From: Corynebacterium provencense
GTDB lineage: Bacteria > Actinomycetota > Actinomycetes > Mycobacteriales > Mycobacteriaceae
Reading direction: 5' to 3'
DNA length: 64,000 bases
Assembly (NCBI GenBank): GCA_900049755.1
Contig: LT160593.1
Coordinates: 397,268 to 461,267 of the forward strand
The notes beneath the pieces were generated by a model that worked only from the letters and a program-made list of their open reading frames with translations, searched no databases and was not told where the DNA came from. Position 1 is the stretch's first letter. Each line of letters begins with the position of its first letter. Both the position numbers and the translations under genes were made by a program. Shown in pieces: positions 16,825 to 28,952 of the stretch.

Positions 16825-19800
16825 GGATCATTTCCGCTCGCGCCGGGAGCACATGCACAGCGGTCCACACTCGTGCCGATCGACGGGATCATCCCCGCTC
16901 GCGCGGGGAGCACCGGGAGGACGGGGAGATCGAGGTGGAGGACCCGGGATCATCCCCGCTCGCGCGGGGAGCACTCCATCTCGTCTGCGACGACGGCGCC
17001 GGAGACGGGATCATCCCCGCTCGCGCGGGGAGCACTGCTCGCCCGTATTGGACGTCCCATACAGGCGGGGATCATCCCCGCTCGCGCGGGGAGCACTCCG
17101 AGCTGAGGAATGTCCCGTTGTCGTTGAGGGGATCATCCCCGCTCGCGCGGGGAGCACCTCAGGTTCAACCCCTGCCAGTTGCCCTCGTTGGGATCATCCC
17201 CGCTCGCGCGGGGAGCACTCCAACTCGCGCATGGCTGCTTCGGCGGCCCGGGGATCATCCCCGCTCGCGCGGGGAGCACGGCGACTACATCATTAGGGGT
17301 GTCGCCGGAGAGGGATCATCCCCGCTCGCGCGGGGAGCACATCTCTTCCGCGTACATTTCGCAGTCATTCTCGGGATCATCCCCGCTCGCGCGGGGAGCA
17401 CCGCAGCTGGTCAGCGGACCCGGACTCGTTGACCGGATCATCCCCGCTCGCGCGGGGAGCACCTGCACCACGATCGGGGTTTTCACCTGCGACTGCGGAT
17501 CATCCCCGCTCGCGCGGGGAGCACATGGTGCCCTGTCGGACACGTGGGCCCGACTGGGGATCATCCCCGCTCGCGCGGGGAGCACGCAATCCACGTGTAG
17601 ATCGGGGACAGCACCGTGGGATCATCCCCGCTCGCGCGGGGAGCACCGGTACACCTCCCGCTCGTACTTCGCCGTTTCCGGATCATCCCCGCTCGCGCGG
17701 GGAGCACGCGGCACCGCACCGAGCACGGCCGAAATATTAGGGATCATCCCCGCTCGCGCGGGAAGCACGGTCGAGGTGACCCCTGGTCGCCGCTCCGTGT
17801 CGGGATCATCCCCGCTCGCGCGGGGAGCACGCTGAGTGTGCGGGTTTTTCTCGTGATGTGGTGGGATCATCCCCGCTCGCGCGGGGAGCACTTCTTCCCG
17901 TGCTCCGTCCACCGGTTGCTGAACGGATCATCCCCGCTCGCGCGGGGAGCACCGGATCGGCCTGGGGCTGAGGGGATTACGGGGGGGATCATCCCCGCTC
18001 GCGCGGGGAGCACGGTCGAGGTGGTCCAGGGTAGGCGGACAAACAGGGATCATCCCCGCTCGCGCGGGGAGCACGTGTCCGGGATCTTCGCGTCCGTCCT
18101 CGCCCTGGGATCATCCCCGCTCGCGCGGGGAGCACACCACGTTTCCCGCAGTGGGGGGTGTGGAACGCCGGGATCATCCCCGCTCGCGCGGGGAGCACTG
18201 GAAGCACGCCGGCACCGCTGTCCCGTTCGAGGGATCATCCCCGCTCGCGCGGGGAGCACATCTCCATCGTGTCCGATGCGGACAACCGCGGGGGATCATC
18301 CCCGCTCGCGCGGGGAGCACGATGGCAGGGGGTCGTCCTCCCACCCGCCACGGGGATCATCCCCGCTCGCGCGGGGAGCACGGTGGTGAGCCTGACTCTC
18401 ACGAGTTCGGCAAGGGATCATCCCCGCTCGCGCGGGGAGCACATTGCCGCGCTGCCCCTGTCGGCACGGCTGACGGGATCATCCCCGCTCGCGCGGGGAG
18501 CACCCGCCGACGTGGACGCCTACACCGGCATTCAGGGGATCATCCCCGCTCGCGCGGGGAGCACAAGGATTCGAACAGGCTGGTCAGCGTTCCCGCGGGA
18601 TCATCCCCGCTCGCGCGGGGAGCACGGTGTCGGCTCCCTGGTGAAGGGCCTGGGCAAGGGATCATCCCCGCTCGCGCGGGGAGCACTTTTTCATGCGCTG
18701 GACAGTCGTCGACGCAGTGGGATCATCCCCGCTCGCGCGGGGAGCACTTCACCGCCGCCGGCTTCCGGTCGGCCGAGGGGGGATCATCCCCGCTCGCGCG
18801 GGGAGCACAGAAGGAAAGTTCCGGTGTCCCACCGGAGGGGGGGATCATCCCCGCTCGCGCGGGGAGCACCCGTTGTGGAACGCCGATGACCTGTGGAGCG
18901 AGGGATCATCCCCGCTCGCGCGGGGAGCACTTGACGCGACAACGTGCGTGCGCAGTTTGCAGGGGATCATCCCCGCTCGCGCGGGGAGCACTCCCGCCGA
19001 GGCTGACAGGGTCGATGATGACGGGGATCATCCCCGCTCGCGCGGGGAGCACCCGGCGACGACTCTGGGGATCTATACGCACCTGGGATCATCCCCGCTC
19101 GCGCGGGGAGCACGCACAACGGCTCGAGGCCGACACCTTCGACAAGGGATCATCCCCGCTCGCGCGGGGAGCACGGCTTCCACTATCTCGTCCGGCATGT
19201 ATCCGCGGGATCATCCCCGCTCGCGCGGGGAGCACGGCGAGCCGATCACGCCGGGGGAGTTGAAGCAGGGATCATCCCCGCTCGCGCGGGGAGCACCCGG
19301 ACACAGGGGTTGACAGGTTCTTTCACCAGGGATCATCCCCGCTCGCGCGGGGAGCACGATGCGCAGGGTTGGGTGATCCTGTCGAGCGTGGGATCATCCC
19401 CGCTCGCGCGGGGAGCACTCCAAGCTGACGCATATCACCACTGACATGGGGGGATCATCCCCGCTCGCGCGGGGAGCACTCCGGTTCTCTTCTCCCCGAA
19501 CCCGAGGTAGCAGGATCATCCCCGCTCGCGCGGGGAGCACGCCCAGGACGCCATGTCGAAGTCTGAACGCTGGGGATCATCCCCGCTCGCGCGGGGAGCA
19601 CTTCGGTCTCTTTTGCTGCATCGGCGGCTAACGGGGATCATCCCCGCTCGCGCGGGGAGCACTTCTTCCCGTGCTCCGTCCACCGGTTGCTGAACGGATC
19701 ATCCCCGCTCGCGCGGGGAGCACCGTGCTCTTCTCGCCGCTTCGGGGGCGGTGGAGGGATCATCCCCGCTCGCGCGGGGAGCACGCCCGTCCTCGGTCAG

Positions 19801-22800
19801 CTCGCCGGCATCATCGGGGATCATCCCCGCTCGCGCGGGGAGCACCCTCGACGAGCTCCGCGCCAATCCCGGAGCCGAGGATCATCCCCGCTCGCGCGGG
19901 GAGCACGTGGGGGAGTTAGACCCCGTATCTCTCCCCTAGGGATCATCCCCGCTCGCGCAGGGAGCACCGCGTTTTCCTCAGTGGGGGGTGTGGAACGCTG
20001 GGATCATCCCCGCTCGCGCGGGGAGCACTCGCCGCGGAAGCCGACCAGCGGAGCGCCGCGGGGATCATCCCCGCTCGCGCGGGGAGCACGTTCACGTCGT
20101 AGGCGTTGGCGAGGGTGATGAGGGATCATCCCCGCTCGCGCGGGGAGCACTCTGCTCCCCGCTCGAGGTGGGCAAAGACTCTGGGATCATCCCCGCTCGC
20201 GCGGGGAGCACCCGCCCCCTCGAGGACGACAGTGCCACGGCATGGGATCATCCCCGCTCGCGCGGGGAGCACGTGTTCGCCTGCGAAGTCCGGGGCGAGG
20301 ACGAGGGATCATCCCCGCTCGCGCGGGGAGCACCTCGGACACGACCAGGGACGAGTTGTGCCGGAGGGATCATCCCCGCTCGCGCGGGGAGCACCCCCCG
20401 GATCGGGGTGAGGTTCAGGCGTGCGCGGGATCATCCCCGCTCGCGCGGGGAGCACAATCTTGCTGAGGCGAAGGACAAGGTCGGTGAGGGATCATCCCCG
20501 CTCGCGCGGGGAGCACTTTCCTCCATCATCACATCCTCAAGGTCGTCAAGGATCATCCCCGCTCGCGCGGGGAGCACTCGAACACCACGGCTAAACCGGG
20601 GGCAGGGGAGGGATCATCCCCGCTCGCGCGGGGAGCACTGGGGGAGTGTTCGATATGGTGCACAAATAGGCGGATCATCCCCGCTCGCGCGGGGAGCACG
20701 GTCCGGCGAGCTTCATTCTCCCCGATTTCTCGGGATCATCCCCGCTCGCGCGGGGAGCACGACCTGGAGGTCACGCCGCACCTGATAGAAGTCTGGATCA
20801 TCCCCGCTCGCGCGGGGAGCACTCAATGCCCCGGAAGTTAAAACCCTGGTGCGAGGGATCATCCCCGCTCGCGCGGGGAGCACGAACAAGTACATGTCCG
20901 CGTTTCGCTTCGCCAGGGATCATCCCCGCTCGCGCGGGGAGCACTTTCCTCGCACGGTTCGTGGTTCAGTGGGGCGGGGATCATCCCCGCTCGCGCGGGG
21001 AGCACGATGATTCCGTGTGGACGGTGATCCATTCCCGGGGATCATCCCCGCTCGCGCGGGGAGCACGGATGACTCTCCCGCCACCATGGCTCCCGTGGGG
21101 GATCATCCCCGCTCGCGCGGGGAGCACGGAAGGACTGGTGGGGAAGATGGTGGGAAAAAGGGATCATCCCCGCTCGCGCGGGGAGCACGGTGAGCGCTGG
21201 ATCGCGAAGAATTGCGATGTGGGATCATCCCCGCTCGCGCGGGGAGCACATCGCCGGGCAGGCAGGCATGGCCGCAGCCCGGGGATCATCCCCGCTCGCG
21301 CGGGGAGCACTCGGATCGGAGAACGACACCGACCCCAGGGACGGGATCATCCCCGCTCGCGCGGGGAGCACCGGGTTGCGGTCCAGCCGCTCGGCTGCGA
21401 GTCGGGATCATCCCCGCTCGCGCGGGGAGCACTTGGGGGTTGTGGCTGTCATCCGAAGTCCGTCACGGATCATCCCCGCTCGCGCGGGGAGCACTAACCG
21501 CGTGGATCACTCTTGCCTGGATATGGGGGATCATCCCCGCTCGCGCGGGGAGCACACGGTAGGCGTCCGCCACGGCCTTGGTGAGGGGGGATCATCCCCG
21601 CTCGCGCGGGGAGCACCACCACTTAGCTGCACCGGCAACCGGCCCGCCCGGATCATCCCCGCTCGCGCGGGGAGCACGTGGAGGTCACACCGGGTAGGCG
21701 GACAACATCGGGATCATCCCCGCTCGCGCGGGGAGCACCACGTGAAACTCGTGGACTCCGCCGTGTTGACCGGATCATCCCCGCTCGCGCGGGGAGCACG
21801 AGTTGCTGCAGACGCAGAAAAATGAGGGGGGGGGGATCATCCCCGCTCGCGCGGGGAGCACAGGATTCACCATTCGTTGTGGCAGCATTGGGACGGATCA
21901 TCCCCGCTCGCGCGGGGAGCACGGAGGGGATTGTCACCGCGCAGATCGCGGTTGCGGATCATCCCCGCTCGCGCGGGGAGCACTCCACCTCCCGGTGGGC
22001 TGTTGTCGGCCCCGAGGGATCATCCCCGCTCGCGCGGGGAGCACTTCGCCGCCACCTCGGTGGTGAACGCCTTGAACGGATCATCCCCGCTCGCGCGGGG
22101 AGCACACACCTGGCATAGTGCGTCGAACTCTGCGAGCGCTGGATCATCCCCGCTCGCGCGGGGAGCACTGATCCGCTTTCTTTCGATGGATGGCTGCAAG
22201 GGGATCATCCCCGCTCGCGCGGGGAGCACGACCTCCCACACTCCGGCGAACGGGTCGGGGAGGGATCATCCCCGCTCGCGCGGGGAGCACGAACTGAACA
22301 GAGATGAAAGACCCGCAGGGATAGGATCATCCCCGCTCGCGCGGGGAGCACTTTTCCTTGTCGGTGCGCATGTCTGCGACCCGCGGATCATCCCCGCTCG
22401 CGCGGGGAGCACATGAGGTTGGAACGACCCAGGTGAAGGCCAATGGGATCATCCCCGCTCGCGCGGGGAGCACTCAGACACCTCGGGAAGCGGTATCGGG
22501 TCGAAGGGATCATCCCCGCTCGCGCGGGGAGCACACTTGCCGAAGCGGTAGGTGGGCCGGTACTGCCGGATCATCCCCGCTCGCGCGGGGAGCACGCCCT
22601 GCGTGCCGTCGAGAAGCGTGCCGACAGGGGATCATCCCCGCTCGCGCGGGGAGCACGGCGCCGGCGTCGGTGGCAAGCGACGACAGGACGGATCATCCCC
22701 GCTCGCGCGGGGAGCACGACGATCTCCGCCTCGTGGGCCTGTGTGGTGAGGGATCATCCCCGCTCGCGCGGGGAGCACAGCTGCTCCTCCGGGGTCACGC

Positions 22801-24425
22801 TGCGGTCTCCGGGATCATCCCCGCTCGCGCGGGGAGCACCGTCCCCCGAAGACGTCGAGGACGTCGAGGACGGGATCATCCCCGCTCGCGCGGGGAGCAC
22901 ATTGCTGCGGAGTTGCCAGCGGCAGATGTGCCGGGATCATCCCCGCTCGCGCGGGGAGCACAGTCTGTTGCCCAGGCTTCCGCCGCGTTGGGCGGGATCA
23001 TCCCCGCTCGCGCGGGGAGCACTGGGCCACGGCCTCCGCCTTGGCACGCCACACGGGATCATCCCCGCTCGCGCGGGGAGCACCGGGGTCTGCCCGTGTA
23101 ACCGAAGGGTTGCTGGGGATCATCCCCGCTCGCGCGGGGAGCACGCCTCGGCTAGTGCTCCTGCGCCCATCGTGTGGGGATCATCCCCGCTCGCGCGGGG
23201 AGCACGTCCAGCGCGTGCAACTACGAGAGATTGAGGGGGGATCATCCCCGCTCGCGCGGGGAGCACTACACGCCCGGGCGTGGCGGGCGGCGGATCAAGG
23301 GATCATCCCCGCTCGCGCGGGGAGCACGTTGAGGGGCCTGAGCCTGGTGTTCCTCCACGGGGATCATCCCCGCTCGCGCGGGGAGCACAGAGCCTTCGGG
23401 GCGCGCAGCACGTCAATATTGGGATCATCCCCGCTCGCGCGGGGAGCACGAGTCGTTCCACCTCGGCGCGGGCTTCGTCCCGGGATCATCCCCGCTCGCG
23501 CGGGGAGCACCAGTGACTTTCCCCGGCAAGGAGACGAATTGGGGGATCATCCCCGCTCGCGCGGGGAGCACAATGGTCTGACACCTGCCGCGCAAGACGC
23601 CGCGGGATCATCCCCGCTCGCGCGGGGAGCACACTTTCGTGAATCCGCTTATGACTGCCGATGTGGGATCATCCCCGCTCGCGCGGGGAGCACTTTCGCT
23701 GTTGGGCTGGAGCCTTTTGCCGGGCGGGATCATCCCCGCTCGCGCGGGGAGCACCGCAATCGCTTCTCACTGGTCATTCCTGGTTCCGGATCATCCCCGC
23801 TCGCGCGGGGAGCACTTTTCGTTTCTGTCATTCACCCTCCTTCATTCGGGATCATCCCCGCTCGCGCGGGGAGCACACACCAGAAACAGGAGCACAACAA
23901 TGGATCCAGGGATCATCCCCGCTCGCGCGGGGAGCACCTCGTCCCTGGTCGTGTCCGAGGATGAGCCACGGGATCATCCCCGCTCGCGCGGGGAGCACAA
24001 CCGCGCCTTTACGAAACGCCCGCCAGTACGCGGATCATCCCCGCTCGCGCGGGGAGCACATGAGGTTGGAACGTCCCAGGTGAAGGCCGATGGGATCATC
24101 CCCGCTCGCGCGGGGAGCACTTCTCCCACAGACGTGCGAGGTCCTCGGCACTGGGATCATCCCCGCTCGCGCGGGGAGCACCGGGCGGTGAGGTCCCGTC
24201 TGACCACCTCACCGGGATCATCCCCGCTCGCGCGGGGAGCACGTTCGCGTGTCGAATGTTCGATTTTCGTGAAAGGGATCATCCCCGCTCGCGCGGGGAG
24301 CACGCGGTGGAGTGGCCCGAGGACCACTATTGGCGGGGATCATCCCCGCTCGCGCGGGGAGCACTTCACCCGGACCAGCTGCATCACAGCACCCCGGGGA
24401 TCATCCCCGCTCGCGCGGGGAGCAC
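16825..24425 (-). CRISPR. type I-E CRISPR array, 125 repeats / 124 spacers
   Basis: Counted by hand along the sequence: 28-bp repeats starting GGATCATCCCC and ending GGGGAGCAC on the plus strand, spaced 61 bp apart with few deviations (60, 62 or 63 bp). Spacers are therefore mostly 33 bp, range 32-35. The first unit at 16825 is degenerate (three changes) and marks the old, leader-distal end; single-base variants occur at 17741 and 19940. The transcribed repeat is the complement, beginning GTGCTCCCCGCG, with a CCCCGC/GCGGGG stem for Cas6e. Newest spacers should be near 24425, beside cas2. The base next to the repeat (plus-strand position before GGATC) is G in about 80 percent, so the effective repeat is 29 nt. 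Spacers are discussed among the findings. Confidence 0.98.
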
Positions 24426-24490
24426 ACTCGCTGATCAGCACGTTTTCGATCTCAGTCAGCGATTTTACATCACTTGCGTCGGCGGCCGGC
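24426..24490 (-). promoter_or_regulatory. CRISPR leader and likely array promoter
   Basis: Only 44 bp separate the cas2 stop codon (24470) from the first repeat. This AT-richer stretch, read on the minus strand, contains TAAAAT shortly after the cas2 stop, a plausible -10 box, so the -35 region would lie inside the cas2 3' end. The leader is shorter than that of many type I-E arrays. IHF is absent from actinobacteria, so adaptation must use another mechanism of leader recognition. Confidence 0.6.
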
Positions 24491-24820
24491 CTTGCGCATA
24501 CGCGACGCCCTGGACCATCCAGCTTTCATCGCACCCTTCTCCGTCGTGACCGGACGTTTCATCAGTGTCAGTCCCTCAAGGTCCGTCGGCACCCACTCAC
24601 CGCGGTGGACCTTCATGATGAACCCCTGCTCATTTTTCGATGTCGGATATGTCAGGACCGCCCGTCCCGACTCCATCTCGCTGATCACGAGCAGCCATAA
24701 TTCGTCACGGACGCGTGCACTGACACGTCCGACATACACCCCTGGGCTCACCTCCATCAGCCACCGAGTGAGATGGCCACGGAGTTTCGCTGGAGATGCG
24801 GACAGCACAAGGGTCATCAT
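24470..24820 (-). CDS. cas2: Cas2 (type I-E), spacer-integration subunit
   Basis: A 116-residue Cas2e protein. It opens MMTLVLSASPAKLRGHLTRW and includes VYVGRVSARVRDELW, both typical of the I-E Cas2 branch. It forms the dimer at the centre of the Cas1-Cas2 integrase that inserts new spacers at the leader end. The basic tail (residues about 90-116) is extended. The start overlaps the cas1 stop by 4 bp, and the array leader begins immediately after its stop. Confidence 0.95.
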   Translation of the reverse strand: MMTLVLSASPAKLRGHLTRWLMEVSPGVYVGRVSARVRDELWLLVISEMESGRAVLTYPTSKNEQGFIMKVHRGEWVPTDLEGLTLMKRPVTTEKGAMKAGWSRASRMRKAGRRRK

Positions 24821-25803
24821 GACCGAGATGCCTCCTCATCCTCGGGGCCCTCGCCGTAGTTCATGCCGCCCACAACGTTGCGGGTCCGGTCGTCCCAGAG
24901 ATTGACGACATCCGCCCACAGATCCTCCTCACCCGCTTCGTTCTTCTCATCCACGAGCAGCACCGCGATATCGTGGGCGATACGCTCCGAAAGGCGGAGT
25001 TCCTTGATCCTGTCCCGGACGGCCCGACGAGTGACGCCGGCAATGTCTGCGAAATCAGCTGCGCCATCATCCTGCAGCTTTTTCACGATGTCAAAGGCAA
25101 CCGGGATCGTACATTCAGCTTTGTAGAGGTCTGCGACGTCATATACGAAGGCCCTGTCATGTCCCGTGTGCACAAATCCCAGCCCCGGACTGCATCCGAG
25201 AGCAGTGATCACGGCGTGGGACAGACCGTAGAGCGCAGCATGGGCTGCAGACAATGCCTGATTAATAGGATCACCGGTACTGAAATCATTCGGGTCATAG
25301 GTCCGACGCGTCCATTCCACACCAGTGGCATCGGCACATTCCCGGTAGATCTTCCTGACCCTGGCGCCTTCTTTACCTCGGAGTTGCTGCATTGTCAGAC
25401 CAGAAGTGTCCTCGCCCGGGAACCTCATAGCGTACATTTCCCGGGCGACGGCCAGCCGGCTCCTGGTATTCGAGACTTTCTTCGCCTGTGCTTCCAGCAG
25501 TTTCGTGGAACGAGCGATCGACCGTCCGTGGGCGTAATAACGGACGCCTTCCTCACCGACCCAGACCAGCGAACATCCGGCATCAGCCACCACGGTCACC
25601 GCCTGATGGGTCAGTCTGGTACCCGGACCGAGCAACAGTACGCTGAGCGCGGCCACCGGGACATGGATGACGCCGGTGTCGTCAGTTGCGGTCAGTGCGC
25701 CCCCGTCGCGTCCCAGGGTGCAGTGTTCCAGGTAAAGGAAACTGACCCGGTCAGTGACCCTGGCAAGTTGTCGGGGTGTAGACGGGAGCATTCCGCCGTT
25801 CAC
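24817..25803 (-). CDS. cas1: Cas1 (type I-E), spacer integrase
   Basis: A 328-residue Cas1e. The metal-binding active site is recognisable: Glu in RGKEGARVR (about residue 141-147), His in LGFVHTGHDRAF and Asp in YDVADLYK (about residues 205-225). It catalyses the transesterifications that join prespacers to the repeat. The C-terminal about 40 residues (EAGEEDLWADVV onward) form the flexible tail found in I-E Cas1. It overlaps both cas6e and cas2 by 4 bp, inside the single cse1-cas2 operon. Confidence 0.96.
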   Translation of the reverse strand: MNGGMLPSTPRQLARVTDRVSFLYLEHCTLGRDGGALTATDDTGVIHVPVAALSVLLLGPGTRLTHQAVTVVADAGCSLVWVGEEGVRYYAHGRSIARSTKLLEAQAKKVSNTRSRLAVAREMYAMRFPGEDTSGLTMQQLRGKEGARVRKIYRECADATGVEWTRRTYDPNDFSTGDPINQALSAAHAALYGLSHAVITALGCSPGLGFVHTGHDRAFVYDVADLYKAECTIPVAFDIVKKLQDDGAADFADIAGVTRRAVRDRIKELRLSERIAHDIAVLLVDEKNEAGEEDLWADVVNLWDDRTRNVVGGMNYGEGPEDEEASRS

Positions 25804-26453
25804 GTGCCGACCTTCGCCAGGGTCAGCAGGCCACAGCCGTACGCCTTCGCTTTACCGATACCGGAGGTCAAGGTCTTCTCCAGCAGATCACGGTCAGTGA
25901 CCTCCAGAAGCCCCTGGTACGAAACACGGACCAGGGTAACTTTCCTGCCTTTCCGGTCAAAGACCAGGTGCTCACTCCCGGTGACGGTCGCGGCTACCGC
26001 GTCCTCCTCACCGAGGAACCTCGCACCCATGGCTTCCTGCCTGTCGAGCAGCCACTGCAACTGGTACTCGGGCTTCTGGTGAACGCGACGTTTCTTCACC
26101 CCGCCTTCAGTGACGATGTGGACGGGATTGGCGACAAGGCGGAATGCGTACTGCTGCCCCTTCATCAGCTGACCGGTCAGCCGGGAGTAGTCCCGGGTCT
26201 CCCAGGTCTGCTGTTGCGACCACCCAGCCTGCTCCTGAAGGTGTTCGAAGGACGGGACAGCGGGGCTCAGCATCCACAAGGCGGTCTTCTCACCGCTACG
26301 GTCGATGCTCCACAGGACCCGACCATCGTCTGACGCAGCGTCAGTACCCGGGGGGAATGAAGACAGCACGGCCGCATGCATCATCTCCGGATTCGCCAGC
26401 AGGGCACGGCAGTGCCGCCGCTGCGGATTCAGGTACATCCGAGACAGGTACAT
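25800..26453 (-). CDS. cas6e: Cas6e / CasE, crRNA-processing endoribonuclease
   Basis: A 217-residue Cas6e with the usual N-terminus MYLSRMYLNPQRRHCRALL, where the catalytic His lies near residue 15-25 (QRRHCRA). The C-terminus is the glycine-rich GIGKAKAYGCGLLTLAKV, which binds the repeat hairpin. It cuts each repeat at the base of the CCCCGC/GCGGGG stem to release crRNAs and stays bound as a Cascade subunit. By inference it may also process the degenerate repeats found upstream of cse1. Confidence 0.95.
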   Translation of the reverse strand: MYLSRMYLNPQRRHCRALLANPEMMHAAVLSSFPPGTDAASDDGRVLWSIDRSGEKTALWMLSPAVPSFEHLQEQAGWSQQQTWETRDYSRLTGQLMKGQQYAFRLVANPVHIVTEGGVKKRRVHQKPEYQLQWLLDRQEAMGARFLGEEDAVAATVTGSEHLVFDRKGRKVTLVRVSYQGLLEVTDRDLLEKTLTSGIGKAKAYGCGLLTLAKVGT

Positions 26454-26455
26454 CG

Positions 26456-28277
<1,822 letters not shown>

Positions 28278-28298
28278 GGGTCTGTTTCCTTACGTATG

Positions 28299-28952
28299 TC
28301 AGTTTTCGGAGGATGGGTTGTTGTCGGTGGCATCGGAGGCCCCGGGGGCCTCGGGTCGGTAGGTGTAGAAGTCGCGTCCCCACCGCAGCCGGACAGTGTC
28401 CCGGTACTCGGGCACCGGATAGCTGTAGAGGTCCCGGACCAGTCGGCCGTAGTCCAGGGGAATCCCCTCCGCCCGGAGCTGGGTGATAAGACCGCGGAGG
28501 TGCCAGAGCATCTCCTCGAGCGAATCTGCAGTGCTCAGTGCATTGAAGCGCCGGATCAACGGCCCACTGTCCAGGGCATCGGAGCCCCCGGTCCGCTGGT
28601 GCAGGATCCGGAGCGACCGTCCGAGGCCCCACCCGGACTGGTGCATCCGCTCGCTCCGGGACTGCTGGTGGACAGCGAAAAGGCAGAGTGCGGTGTGCGC
28701 CGCCTGTTCCGCAGGACTCGGCACATCACCGTGTCCGATGAGGTTCTCCGGAAGCCCGCCGAGGGTGATCTCCCAGACCTCAGGGACCGATCCTGCCGGT
28801 CTGGTCAGGGCCCTACGAAGTCTCGCCGCCGTCGCTTTCGCCGCAGAGGACTGCTGGTCGACAAGACCGGCCTGGATCCGCTCGACCTTTCCCACGACGT
28901 ATCTGGCGAGTTCCGTCGCCTTACCCGTCGATGACGTTGTCTGTCCCGTCAT
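28299..28952 (-). CDS. casB: Cse2 / CasB, Cascade small subunit
   Basis: A 217-residue alpha-helical small subunit, present as a dimer that stabilises the R-loop. Recognised from its position between cse1 and cas7e, its size, and blocks such as ARLRRALTRPAGSVPEVWE and YPVPEYRDTVRLRWGRDFY near the C-terminus. Four bases overlap the cse1 stop. Low sequence conservation is usual for this subunit, so context supports the call strongly. Confidence 0.92.
   Translation of the reverse strand: MTGQTTSSTGKATELARYVVGKVERIQAGLVDQQSSAAKATAARLRRALTRPAGSVPEVWEITLGGLPENLIGHGDVPSPAEQAAHTALCLFAVHQQSRSERMHQSGWGLGRSLRILHQRTGGSDALDSGPLIRRFNALSTADSLEEMLWHLRGLITQLRAEGIPLDYGRLVRDLYSYPVPEYRDTVRLRWGRDFYTYRPEAPGASDATDNNPSSEN

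Noticed and set aside
16814-24700. Many open frames through the array, with repeating peptides such as HPRSRGEH, PARAGST and SSPLARGA
   Set aside because: They are translations of the CRISPR repeat in different frames; repeats lack stops, and such peptides are a known source of false proteins.
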